Below the pieces are notes generated by a model. That model was not told the DNA's origin, searched no databases, and saw nothing but the letters and a program-made list of their open reading frames with translations. DNA of 64,000 nucleotides from Streptomyces sp. CB00316 (GTDB lineage Bacteria > Actinomycetota > Actinomycetes > Streptomycetales > Streptomycetaceae), in the NCBI RefSeq assembly GCF_001905595.1, contig NZ_LIXI01000009.1, positions 62,001-126,000 of the forward strand. Reading direction: 5' to 3'. Positions 52,164-60,430 of the stretch are shown here, piece by piece. Each line of letters starts with the position of its first letter. The stretch's first letter is position 1. The translations under genes and the position numbers were made by a program.

Positions 52164-52815
52164 CGCGGCGACGGTGTGCGCCGTCGCCGCCGTACAGTCC
52201 GTGCTGCTCGGGCTGGTGATGGACGGCAGCGCGTTCCCGCGGGTGCCGACACCGGCCGAGGCGACGGCCCTGCTCTGGCAGGCCGTCGTCGTGACCGTGA
52301 TCGGCTTCGTCTGCCGGTACATCGGCCTGCAGCGCATCGGGGCCGAACGCGCCACCCCCTTCTCCGGCCTCATCCCGGTCTCCGCCGCGCTGACGGCGCC
52401 GCTCGTCGGCGCGGGGACGTACGGCCTGGCGCAGGGCGTGGGGAGCTTGCTCGTCGGCGCCGGGGTGGCGCTCGGCTCAGGCGTCCTGGGGCGCCGCGAG
52501 ACGGCCGGGCCGATGAAGCGCCCCGTCCCCTCCGCGGCTGGTGTCGAGGATGACGCGGGCCACCAGGGCCGGGTCGTCGTTCATCGGGACGTGCCCGCAG
52601 CCGGGCAGCCGCACGAGCCTGGCCTCCGGGATCACGTGCTTGGCGCGGATGCCCTGCCTCCGGAGCAGGATGCGGTCGCGGGTGCCCCAGGCGACGGTGA
52701 CGGGGATGCCCTTCACATCGTCGGTGAAGGAGACGCTCCCGCCGGCGGCCAGCGTCTGGTGGAAACCGGTCGCTCCCCGCAGGGCCAGGGTCTCGGCGGC
52801 GACGGCCTCGGGTGA
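52164..52815 (+). pseudogene. EamA transporter C-terminal remnant
   Basis: The plus-strand frame encodes the last four helices of an EamA permease: VCAVAAVQSVLLGLVMDGSA, ATALLWQAVVVTVIGFVCRY, IGLQRIGAERATPFSGLIPV and SAALTAPLVGAGTYGLAQGV, then GSLLVGAGVALGSGVLGRRE. The natural end should be near 52510, but the frame continues antisense into the hydrolase gene to 52815. The first five or six helices and the start are missing; the DNA passes straight into the MocR fragment. Confidence 0.72.
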
Positions 52816-53361
52816 ACGCCTGCCGGGCCGAGCGTAGATCGTGCTGGTCAGCACCGTACGACCGGCCGCGCTGCGGGAGAGCCGCTTGATCGCGGGCTCC
52901 GGGAGGGCCAGCGCGGCGCGGCGCATCGCCCGCAGGGTCGTGAAGGCGTAGCGGCGCTCCGGCTCGTTCCAGAATCCCGCGGGCGACAGGGCGGTCACCG
53001 AGCGGACCAGCTCCGTGCGCCCCAGCTCAAGGGCGAAGAGGCCCCCGAGGGAGTTGCCGGCCACATGCGGGCGGTCGAGGCCCAGCGCCCCGAAGAGGGC
53101 CCCGAGGACCGGGGTGACCGCCTCCAGCGTGTACGGGACTCCGTCCGGCAGCCCCGGGGACGCGCCGAAGCCGGGCAGGTCGAGGGCTATCACCTCGCGC
53201 TCGGCGGCCAGGATCCGCGTCACCGGGTCCCAGGCCTGGTGGTGATGGCCGATGCCGTGGAGCAGGACCAACGGCTCTCCCGCACCGGTCCGTTCGTACT
53301 CCACCGAGACCGGACGGGGGCCGTGCGCCGAATCGACGGTGAAGGAGACCGTGGTGGTCAT
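52477..53361 (-). CDS. alpha/beta hydrolase
   Basis: A 294-residue alpha/beta hydrolase: LVLLHGIGHHHQAWDPVTRI (oxyanion), VIALDLPGFGASPGLPDGVP, the nucleophile elbow VAGNSLGGLFALELGRTEL, an acid in VAWGTRDRILLRRQ and the His in LPGCGHVPMNDDP. gggag is 7 nt before ATG 53361. A TetR-operator-like palindrome lies 44 bp upstream. Substrate unknown. Confidence 0.9.
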   Translation of the reverse strand: MTTTVSFTVDSAHGPRPVSVEYERTGAGEPLVLLHGIGHHHQAWDPVTRILAAEREVIALDLPGFGASPGLPDGVPYTLEAVTPVLGALFGALGLDRPHVAGNSLGGLFALELGRTELVRSVTALSPAGFWNEPERRYAFTTLRAMRRAALALPEPAIKRLSRSAAGRTVLTSTIYARPGRRSPEAVAAETLALRGATGFHQTLAAGGSVSFTDDVKGIPVTVAWGTRDRILLRRQGIRAKHVIPEARLVRLPGCGHVPMNDDPALVARVILDTSRGGDGALHRPGRLAAPQDA

Positions 53362-53404
53362 GGAGCTGCTCCCTGGACTGGGTAGACATCGCGTCAACAA
53401 CAAT

Positions 53405-53416
53405 TACCGTCCGGTA
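53405..53416. promoter_or_regulatory. TetR-type palindromic operator
   Basis: TACCG-TC-CGGTA is a perfect inverted repeat 44 bp upstream of the alpha/beta hydrolase start. The sequence is typical in shape of TetR-family operators. There is no TetR gene in the neighbourhood. Confidence 0.45.
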
Positions 53417-53483
53417 GCCGGCAGTTCAAGGGCTCCGGCGATTCCCGCTGGACACCGCCCGGCGTGTCGGCCGGGATGGGCCG

Positions 53484-54117
53484 GTGGCGGCCGACCCCGC
53501 GACCGACGTCTTCGAAGAGCACCGGCCCCGTCCGCACCGGCGTCGCCCACCGCGTGCTCGGCCCTGTCGCCGATGCCGAGGACGTCGTGCAGGAGGCATG
53601 GCTGAGGTGGTCGTCCGCGGCCCGGCAAGGCGTCCGCGAGCCGAGAGCCTTCCTCGTGCGGATCACCACACGGCTGGCCATCGACCGGCTGCGTCACCTG
53701 AAGTCGCGCCGGGACCTCGCCGAGCGGTTCCTGGCCGCCGCGTCCGGCGGTTCCATCGAGCGGCTGATGGCTCTCCTGGCACCGGACGTCCGGGTCGTCA
53801 GCGACCCGGGTGGCAGGGCGAAGGCCGCGCTGCGCGTCATCGAGACCGCCGACGAGGTCGGCCGGTTCCTCGCCGCGGTCGGCCAGGAGGTGGGGCCGGA
53901 CCGGGACGCGCGCGTCGCGGAGTTCGACGGCGGACCCGCTGTGGCGTGCTTTGTCGGAGGGAGACCGGACACTTTCTTCCAGATCGAGGTCCGGGGTGGC
54001 GCCATTCAATGCATCTATATCGTTCGTAATGCGGACAAGCTCGTCGGGCTGTCCGCCGTGTGGCCGGTCGAGTTTTCCGGCCAGGGGAGATCCGGACGAT
54101 CCTCCTCCCGCGGATGA
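53484..54117 (+). pseudogene. SigJ-like ECF sigma factor lacking region 4
   Basis: The start MAADPATDVFEEHRP is in one frame; after a frameshift near 53530 the homologous reading is TGVAHRVLGPVADAEDVVQE, AWLRWSS and RAFLVRITTRLAIDRLRHLK (sigma region 2). It then jumps directly to RDLAERFLAAASGGSIERLM, the start of the C-terminal SnoaL-like domain (LLAPDVRVVSDPGGRAKAAL and onward). The entire linker and region 4, about 85 residues, are deleted in frame. Without region 4 it cannot recognise a -35 element. Confidence 0.75.
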
Positions 54118-54232
54118 CCCGCGGTCGACTTGCGAAAGCCCCGCCACCGGCCCGGTGATGGGGCTTCATGCTGTGCGCGGCTCACGGCACCGCGAACGTC
54201 TTGTGAACGCTCTGCGCCAAAGTCCCGTTTCG

Positions 54233-54293
54233 TTCCGTTACGGAATAAGGATTGGTCTTGACCAAGGGGGTGCGCCATCCTAAGGTCACCTTA
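54233..54293. promoter_or_regulatory. three consecutive palindromes, one DasR-site-like
   Basis: Within 61 bp upstream of the GntR gene lie TTCCG-TTA-CGGAA (54233-54245), TTGGTC-TT-GACCAA (54252-54265) and TAAGGT-C-ACCTTA (54281-54293), all perfect inverted repeats. The middle one contains TGGTCTTGACCA, one base from the core of the DasR responsive element TGGTCTAGACCA. All precede an AT-rich stretch at 54303-54314 that could be a -10 region. Confidence 0.55.
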
Positions 54294-54354
54294 AGACAGG
54301 AACCTTTAATAAATAGCGTCGCGGAAAAGCCGCTGGGCGATTGCGGAGGACTTG

Positions 54355-55122
54355 GTGGGGACCACGCAGCTGGAATCGGTGCAGGAGCCGAAGTACTGGC
54401 ACCTCAAGACCGTGCTCAGTGAGGCACTCGACTCGGACTTCGCGGTGGGTGAGATCCTGCCCAACGAGCGGGACCTCGCGGCACGGTTCGGCGTCGCGCG
54501 TGCCACGCTCCGGCAGGCTCTGGAGCAGCTCGAACTCGAAGGCAGACTGCAGCGCCGCCGGGGCGTCGGTACGACCGTCGCCCCGCCGCGCGTGGGCGTC
54601 GCCGTCTCCACCGCCCAGCACGAGTGGACGGGCGGTGCGACCGGCGAGGCATGGCAGCCCGTCGGCTGCGCGAGCGAGGCGGCCCCGAGCGCTGTGGCCG
54701 CCATGCTCGGCACCGGAACCGAGCCCGTGCACGTGGTGCGGCGTATCCGCGACACGCATGGCCAGGCGGTGGCGGCCGAGCTTCTGTACGTGCCTGCCTC
54801 CTCGGTGCCCGACCTCTCCGCGATCGACGCCCCGTCCGGCACCGTCCGCGCCCGGGCCGTCCTGCGCGAACTGCACCGGCTGGGCCTGGAGGGGCAGGAC
54901 CGTTCCGTGGAGCTCGGATCGGCGCGCGCGGACGACGCCAAGGAGCTCGACCGGCTCCCCGGCGCACCCGTCCTCGTCGTCACCACCCGGTACTTCGCCG
55001 CGGGCGGTACGGCCGCGGTGTCCATCGCCACCTACCGGGCGGACACCTGCCGACTCACCTTCGGGGACTCCGGCGCCCTGGAGATCAGCCACGACGGGCA
55101 GCGGGATCGCCAGGCTTCCTGA
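54355..55122 (+). CDS. GntR/HutC-family regulator with UTRA domain
   Basis: A 255-residue GntR regulator. The winged helix is AVGEILPNERDLAARFGVAR and ATLRQALEQLELEGRLQRRR; the UTRA effector domain includes VHVVRRIRDTHGQAVAAELL and VLVVTTRYFAAGGTAAVSIA. ggagg is 5 nt before the GTG at 54355, preferred to the TTG at 54352. HutC/UTRA regulators such as DasR sense phosphosugars or other small ligands. The three upstream palindromes, including a DasR-like site, fit autoregulation or DasR control. Confidence 0.9.
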   Translation: MGTTQLESVQEPKYWHLKTVLSEALDSDFAVGEILPNERDLAARFGVARATLRQALEQLELEGRLQRRRGVGTTVAPPRVGVAVSTAQHEWTGGATGEAWQPVGCASEAAPSAVAAMLGTGTEPVHVVRRIRDTHGQAVAAELLYVPASSVPDLSAIDAPSGTVRARAVLRELHRLGLEGQDRSVELGSARADDAKELDRLPGAPVLVVTTRYFAAGGTAAVSIATYRADTCRLTFGDSGALEISHDGQRDRQAS

Positions 55123-55159
55123 CGCCTCGCGCGCCGGGAGCCTGCGGGCCGCCGCAGCC

Positions 55160-55189
55160 CGGAAGGCCGCAGAAGATCCGGGCCTTCCG
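55160..55189. terminator. hairpin between GntR and ROK genes
   Basis: cggaaggcc and ggccttccg form a 9-bp perfect stem with a 12-nt loop, 38 bp after the GntR stop; likely its terminator. Confidence 0.55.
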
Positions 55190-55322
55190 TGACCAGCGCC
55201 ACCTGATGGCGGTCCGCCGGGAAGCCGGCCGGGCCGCCATCGGCGCGTCTGTTGTCCCGCCGAGCTCCCGCAGCCGGCGCGCGTCGGGCCCGGCCCCCGC
55301 ACGTCATCCGGCCCGTCCGCGA

Positions 55323-56480
55323 TCAGCGTCGGGCCGTCACCGCGCCCTCCACGGCGAACAACTGCTCCTCGACGTGGTCCAGCGCCAGCCGCAGGGCCCC
55401 CGTCGCGACCGCGGCCTCCCCGAGCAACGACAACGTCACCCGTGGCGGGCGCAGACAGTAGCGGGCCAGCTCTTCGCGCAGCGGCTCCAGCACCCCGTCC
55501 AGGCCGGCGGCCCAGCCACCGACCACCACCAGCTCCGGGTCGAGCGCCAGCGCCAGGGCCGCCACATCGTGCACGAGCCGCTGGAGGAACCGCTCGACGG
55601 CCGCCTGCGCCTCCGCATCGCCCTGCCGTGCCTTGGCGAACACCACCGCCACCGCCTGCTCGTCCAGCGGCTCCAGCGGGGTGCCCGTGGTCGACAGCAG
55701 ATGCTCCGGAGTCACGTCCCTGCCCAGCAGGTGCAGAGCGCCGATCTCCCCGGCCGCCCCGCCGAACCCCCGGTGCAGGCGCCCGCCGATCAGTGAACCG
55801 GCCCCCGGACTCAGCCCCGCCAGGACGAAGACGACGTCGTCGGACTCGGTGGCCGCGCCCTTCCAGTGCTCGGCGACGGCGGCTGCGTTGGCGTCGTTCT
55901 CGACGAGGACCGGGCAGCGGAACGAACGGCGCAGCCGCTCCCCGAGCGGGAGCCCCGTCCACCCCGGCAGCGCCGTGCCGAGCCGAACGGTCCCATCGGC
56001 CTCCACGATGCCGGGGCTGCCGACGCCGACGGCACGCAGACTGCTCCGGGCCACCCCCGTACGGCGCAGCAGGTCCGCGATCACGGCTCTCACCTGGTCG
56101 AGCCGCTCGTCCGCACCGGCCGTCTCCGACACCGTGCGGGAACCCGCCCCGGTCACCCGGCCGTCGAGCCCCGACAGGAGCGCCGAAACCCGGTGCGGGC
56201 CGATCTCGACGCCCAGCAGATGTCCGGCCTCGGCACGGAAGCGGAACCGGCGGGCAGGCCGTCCCTGGCGCCGCGCCTCACTCTCGTCGGGCAGGGCCTC
56301 GACCACCAGTCCTGCCTCGAACAGCCCCTCGACCACGCCTTCGACCGTCGGACGGGAGAGACCCGTGATCCGGGTCAGATCCGTCAGCGTCGGCGAGCCG
56401 GCCCCTCTCAGGGCGTGCAGTACCACCGCTGAATTGATCCGCCGCAGCAGCGACGGATCTCCCCCGGTCAGCCGGCTCAC
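55323..56480 (-). CDS. ROK-family (NagC/XylR-type) regulator
   Basis: The 385-residue product has an N-terminal winged helix (INSAVVLHALRGAGSPTLTD, then TGLSRPTVEGVVEGLFEAGL) and a ROK domain with LLGVEIGPHRVSALLSGLDG, VGSPGIVEADGTVRLGTALP, VLVENDANAAAVAEHWKGAA and AGLSPGAGSLIGGRLHRGFG plus GAAGEIGALHL. The usual zinc-binding C-x-C-G-x-x-G-C-x-E motif is absent here, which suggests a non-kinase regulator. ggagg is 8 nt before the GTG at 56480. Probably controls sugar use. Confidence 0.88.
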   Translation of the reverse strand: MSRLTGGDPSLLRRINSAVVLHALRGAGSPTLTDLTRITGLSRPTVEGVVEGLFEAGLVVEALPDESEARRQGRPARRFRFRAEAGHLLGVEIGPHRVSALLSGLDGRVTGAGSRTVSETAGADERLDQVRAVIADLLRRTGVARSSLRAVGVGSPGIVEADGTVRLGTALPGWTGLPLGERLRRSFRCPVLVENDANAAAVAEHWKGAATESDDVVFVLAGLSPGAGSLIGGRLHRGFGGAAGEIGALHLLGRDVTPEHLLSTTGTPLEPLDEQAVAVVFAKARQGDAEAQAAVERFLQRLVHDVAALALALDPELVVVGGWAAGLDGVLEPLREELARYCLRPPRVTLSLLGEAAVATGALRLALDHVEEQLFAVEGAVTARR

Positions 56481-56580
56481 GGTGTGTCCTCCCAGCTCGT
56501 GCGCATGTCTGCCGGATCGTACTCGCTGCTCGCAGGGCCTGCGAGCGGCTCCGCAAGCCGGTATCGAGCCGCAACCTGCG

Positions 56581-56870
56581 TCAGCTCGGAGCCAGGGAAC
56601 CGGACTCGTACGCCGCGATGACCGCCTGGGTACGGTCCCGGGCACCCAACTTCGCGAGAATCGAACGGACATGGGCTTCACCGTCTCGACCCCGGCGGTC
56701 AGCCCGGAGGAGATCTCCGCGTTCGAACAGGTCCCGGGCCACCAACCGGAGCACTTCCTCCTCCCGGTCGGTGGGCGCGGCCCACTCCAGAGCCACCCGC
56801 GCCTCGTTCGTGCCTTCGGACCCTCCCCGCAACGTCTCGTAGACGTACTCGTCGTTGGTGGGCGGTGCGT
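56581..56870 (-). pseudogene. LuxR-type response regulator remnant
   Basis: The minus strand reads TNDEYVYETLRGG (end of a receiver domain), then PTDREEEVLRLVARDLFERG; the match switches frame to SNAEISSGLTAGVETVK and back to RSILAKLGARDRTQAVIAAY with ESGSLAPS and stop. This is the C-terminal LuxR helix-turn-helix of a NarL-type regulator with two frame changes and no complete receiver. No partner kinase is nearby. Confidence 0.65.
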
Positions 56871-56934
56871 CGGTGCGACGCCTGAGCCCGGGGCCAGGGC
56901 ATCGGCCGTCAGTGCCGGACGGTTTACTGACGTC

Positions 56935-57372
56935 ATGACGACCGCACACCATCTCCGCCTCATCGACGGGATGTGCACCGGGGACTTCCCCCAGGAGCGC
57001 ACGCCGTCGGTCTCGGGAGTCAGCGGACCCGGCTATCACACGGCATTCCTGCGCACCGGCCATGAACCATGGGAAGACGACGAACCGCCCGGCCCGGAGC
57101 ACCGGGCCCAATGCCTGGCGGAGCACGACGCGCTGCTCACGCTCCTCACCGCGCGCTGGGGCGAACCCCAGGTGATGAGCCTGTGGAGCGCCCAGGAGCG
57201 GATGCTGGCGGGCGAAGTGATACCGGCCCCCTGGGCGGACCCGGTGGCCGGATGCGAATTCGTCCGACTCTGGCAGGTCGAGGAGCGGTGGCTCGCCATC
57301 GGGCTGGTCCTGGAAGAAGAGGGGCCGGGCTGCGAGCTGACGGTGCTGGTGACGGTCATCGACCCACCCTGA
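56935..57372 (+). CDS. hypothetical protein, 145 aa
   Basis: Starts MTTAHHLRLIDGMCTGDFPQ and contains EHDALLTLLTARWGEPQVMS and VAGCEFVRLWQVEERWLAIG, ending in a hydrophobic strand VLVTVIDPP. No signal peptide or membrane helix. The W/L-rich pattern and compact length suggest a small alpha+beta domain. I do not recognise a family; conservation of codon bias supports a real gene. Confidence 0.68.
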   Translation: MTTAHHLRLIDGMCTGDFPQERTPSVSGVSGPGYHTAFLRTGHEPWEDDEPPGPEHRAQCLAEHDALLTLLTARWGEPQVMSLWSAQERMLAGEVIPAPWADPVAGCEFVRLWQVEERWLAIGLVLEEEGPGCELTVLVTVIDPP

Positions 57373-57406
57373 TCCGGACGGAAGGGACCGGCGGTCGGCG
57401 AGGGCC

Positions 57407-57964
57407 TCAGCCGGGAGAGTCCGGTGCTGATGACGGGAGGGCCTCACGGAGGCGGGCGTACTCCTCGGCCATCGCGTCGATCGTCCAATGGGCGTTGAGG
57501 CCGCTGGGGTTGGGCAGAGCCCACACGTGGGCACCGCCGATCGTGCGCACCTGCCGGCCGATCCGTGCGCGGGGCTCCCCGAAGGCCGTGCGGTAGGCGG
57601 TGATTCCGACGACCGCGAGCCACGCCGGCGCGAGCCGCTCGACCCTCTCGGTGAGCGCAGCCCCGCCCTCCCGGAACTCTTCCGCGCCGAGCTCGTCCGC
57701 ACGAGCCGTCGCCCGGGCCACCACATTGGTGATGCCGAGGCCGAGGGGCAGAAGTTCGGACTGTTCCGAAGGCAGCAGTTGCCGGGGCGTGAAGCCCGAA
57801 CGGTGGAGGACCGGCCAGAACCGGTTGCCGGGGTGGGCGAAGTGATGGCCCGTGGCAGCGGTCTTCAGGCTCGGATTGATACCACAGAAGAGCACGCGCA
57901 GACCGCCCGCGGCCACATCGGGGACGATGCGGTCGCGGGCGGCGCGAAGCTCCTCGGGGGTCAC
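57407..57964 (-). CDS. mug: mismatch-specific (G/U, G/T) DNA glycosylase
   Basis: A 185-residue family-2 uracil-DNA glycosylase: VLFCGINPSLKTAATGHHFA, HPGNRFWPVLHRSGFTPRQL and VWALPNPSGLNAHWTIDAMA are the Mug motifs (GINPS-Asn, G-N-R-F-W, N-P-S-G). The GTG at 57964 is 19 bp after purB, so the genes may be co-transcribed. It complements family-1 Ung encoded at 13 kb, and adds mismatch repair of deaminated bases. Confidence 0.88.
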   Translation of the reverse strand: MTPEELRAARDRIVPDVAAGGLRVLFCGINPSLKTAATGHHFAHPGNRFWPVLHRSGFTPRQLLPSEQSELLPLGLGITNVVARATARADELGAEEFREGGAALTERVERLAPAWLAVVGITAYRTAFGEPRARIGRQVRTIGGAHVWALPNPSGLNAHWTIDAMAEEYARLREALPSSAPDSPG

Positions 57965-57983
57965 GCGGTGCGGGCGGTGCCGG

Positions 57984-59426
57984 TCAGAGGATCGAGCCCG
58001 GGGCGTAGGCCGCGGCCCGGGGGTGCTGCTTGGTGATCTCCTCGATCCGGGACACCAGCACCGCCACCTGGTCACCCGCGGCGCCCGTGAACGAGAGCTT
58101 GTCCGCCATCAGCGCGTCCAGCTCCGCACGGTCCAGCGGGATGCGCTCGTCGGCGGCCAGCTTGTCGAGCAGCTCGTTGCGCTCGGCACCCTGCTCCCGC
58201 ATCGCCAGTGCGGAGGCGACCGCGTTCTCCTTGATCGCCTCGTGGGCCACCTCGCGGCCCACCCCGGCCCGCACGGCACCCATGAGGACCTTGGTCGTCG
58301 CCAGGAAGGGAAGGTAGCGGTCCAGCTCACGAGCAACGACCGCGGGGAACGCGCCGAACTCGTCCAGCACCGTCAGGAAGGTCTCCAGCAGGCCGTCGAA
58401 CGCGAAGAACGCGTCCGGCAGCGCCACCCGGCGGACCACGGAACAGGACACGTCGCCCTCGTTCCACTGGTCACCCGCCAGCTCACCCGTCATCGAGGCG
58501 TAACCCCGCAGGATCACCATCAGGCCGTTGACCCGCTCGCAGGAGCGCGTGTTCATCTTGTGCGGCATCGCGGACGAGCCGACCTGGCCGGGCTTGAAGC
58601 CCTCCGTCACCAGCTCGTGCCCGGCCATCAGCCGGATCGTCTTCGCCACCGACGAGGGCGCCGCGGCGAGCTGCACCAGAGCGGTCACCACGTCGTAGTC
58701 GAGCGAGCGGGGGTAGACCTGGCCGACCGAGGTGAACGCCTCGGCGAAACCGAGGTGTCCGGCGATGCGCTGTTCCAGGTCGGCGAGCTTGTCGGCGTCA
58801 CCGCCCAGGAGGTCCAGCATGTCCTGCGCCGTACCGACCGGGCCCTTGATCCCGCGCAGCGGGTAACGGGAGAGGAGGTCCTCCAGCCGGCCGTAGGCCA
58901 CCAGCAGCTCGTCGGCCGCGGTCGCGAAGCGCTTGCCGAGCGTCGTCGCCTGCGCGGCGACATTGTGCGAGCGGCCGGCGATCACGAGCTCGCGGTACTC
59001 CGCCGCGAGCTTGCCGAGCCGGGCCAGCACGGCCACGGTGCGGTCGCGCATCAGCTCCAGCGAGAGGCGGATCTGCAGCTGCTCGACGTTCTCCGTCAGA
59101 TCCCGGGAGGTCATGCCCTTGTGGACCTGCTCGTGACCCGCTAGAGCGTTGAACTCCTCGATCCGGGCCTTCACGTCATGCCGGGTGATCTTCTCGCGCT
59201 CGGCGATCGACGCCAGGTCGACCTGGTCGAGCACGCGCTCGTAGTCGGCCAGTGCTTCATCCGGCACCTCGATCCCGAGGTCCTTCTGAGCGCGCAGCAC
59301 CGCCAGCCACAGCTGACGCTCCAGCTTCACCTTCTGCTCGGGGGACCAGAGGACGGCCAGCTCCGTTGAGGCGTAGCGGCCGGCCAGGACATTGGGGATG
59401 CGAGGCTTCGCAGACACAGCAGTCAC
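57984..59426 (-). CDS. purB: adenylosuccinate lyase
   Basis: Catalyses two steps of purine synthesis (SAICAR cleavage and AMP formation). The 480-residue product carries the fumarase/aspartase signature GQVGSSAMPHKMN, HEQVHKGMTSRDLTENVEQL and GRSHNVAAQATTLGKRFATA. It begins MTAVSAKPRIPNVLAGRYAS, typical of actinobacterial PurB. The GTG has no strong ribosome site. Confidence 0.96.
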   Translation of the reverse strand: MTAVSAKPRIPNVLAGRYASTELAVLWSPEQKVKLERQLWLAVLRAQKDLGIEVPDEALADYERVLDQVDLASIAEREKITRHDVKARIEEFNALAGHEQVHKGMTSRDLTENVEQLQIRLSLELMRDRTVAVLARLGKLAAEYRELVIAGRSHNVAAQATTLGKRFATAADELLVAYGRLEDLLSRYPLRGIKGPVGTAQDMLDLLGGDADKLADLEQRIAGHLGFAEAFTSVGQVYPRSLDYDVVTALVQLAAAPSSVAKTIRLMAGHELVTEGFKPGQVGSSAMPHKMNTRSCERVNGLMVILRGYASMTGELAGDQWNEGDVSCSVVRRVALPDAFFAFDGLLETFLTVLDEFGAFPAVVARELDRYLPFLATTKVLMGAVRAGVGREVAHEAIKENAVASALAMREQGAERNELLDKLAADERIPLDRAELDALMADKLSFTGAAGDQVAVLVSRIEEITKQHPRAAAYAPGSIL

Positions 59427-59498
59427 GTGAAGGGATTCTACTGTCGGTTTCTGCAGGCCAGCGCCGCGGGCCTCTTTGTGGCTTGCTACGAGGACCGG

Positions 59499-60362
59499 CT
59501 ACGAGGACGCGGGGGACGCGCCCTCCTCGGGAGAGGCCCGGCGCCAGCCCGTCACCGGGCCCGGGGCCCCGGCGTCCGCGGGCGTGATCCAGAAGCCCGA
59601 GGTCGTCCCCGGGTCGAACTGGGCGCCCCACCGGCCGTCGCCGGAGGACCTGCCGGTCAGCCGGCGGCCGATCCAGGGACCCAGGTGGCGGCGGGCGAAG
59701 CGGATGTCGTCGGCCCGCCGGTCCGCCCAGCGCGGCGGCAGTGAGGCGGGGACCGGCGCCTGCCAGTCGAGCTCAGGCGGGAGCCCCAGTGTCTGCCAGA
59801 CCGCCTCCGCCACCCGCCGGTGCCCCTCGGCCGCGAGGTGCAGCCGGTCGGCGTCCCACATGCGCGGGTCGCTGAGCGAGCGCGCGGAGTAGAGGTCGAC
59901 CACCGCGGCTCCGTGCCGGCCGGCCAGGTCGTCGATCAGAGCGAACAGCGCCTCCATCCGAGGGCGGAACCGGTCGAACACCGGGCCGTTGCGCCCGGGG
60001 CTGCGCATCAGCACCAGCTGCTTGCAGGACGGGGCCAGGCGTTCCACGGCCTCTTCCAGTCGCCCCCTGACCATGCCCATGTCGCACTTCGGGCGCAGCG
60101 TGTCGTTCAGCCCGCCGACGAGGGTCACCACATCGGCCTGCATCGCCGCCGCCGCGCCCACCTGCTCGTCGACGATCTGGCTGATGAGCTTTCCGCGTAC
60201 GGCGAGGTTGGCGTACCGGAATCCGGGGGACCGGGACGCGAGCCGGGAGGCCAGGACATCGGCCCAGCCCCGGTAGGTGCCGTCGGGGAGCTGGTCCGAC
60301 ATGCCCTCGGTGAAGGAGTCGCCGACCGCGACGAGACTGGTGTAGGAGACATTCAATTCCAT
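59499..60362 (-). CDS. SGNH/GDSL hydrolase
   Basis: The 287-residue product has block I VAVGDSFTEGMSDQLPDGTY (Ser nucleophile), block II YANLAVRGKLISQIVDEQVG, block III VVTLVGGLNDTLRPKCDMGM (Asn) and block V MWDADRLHLAAEGHRRVAEA (Asp and His). No signal peptide, so it is intracellular; an esterase or lipase whose substrate cannot be named. A Gly/Pro-rich C-terminal tail of about 60 residues follows the catalytic domain. Confidence 0.9.
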   Translation of the reverse strand: MELNVSYTSLVAVGDSFTEGMSDQLPDGTYRGWADVLASRLASRSPGFRYANLAVRGKLISQIVDEQVGAAAAMQADVVTLVGGLNDTLRPKCDMGMVRGRLEEAVERLAPSCKQLVLMRSPGRNGPVFDRFRPRMEALFALIDDLAGRHGAAVVDLYSARSLSDPRMWDADRLHLAAEGHRRVAEAVWQTLGLPPELDWQAPVPASLPPRWADRRADDIRFARRHLGPWIGRRLTGRSSGDGRWGAQFDPGTTSGFWITPADAGAPGPVTGWRRASPEEGASPASS

Positions 60363-60383
60363 GGCCCGGTGATTCTATCGCGT

Positions 60384-60419
60384 ACGGCTCCCATACCGTC
60401 CGGCCGGTACGGGAGCCGT
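60384..60419. terminator. terminator of the CNNM operon
   Basis: acggctcccataccg and cggtacgggagccgt form a 15-bp stem with one mismatch and a 6-nt loop between the CNNM gene's stop and the GDSL gene start. Confidence 0.65.
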
Positions 60420-60430
60420 CGCGCAGGCGT

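Noticed and set aside
55442..57372. Long plus-strand frames opposite the ROK gene
   Set aside because: Ser/Pro/Arg-rich antisense shadow; only the 56935-57372 part has protein-like composition.
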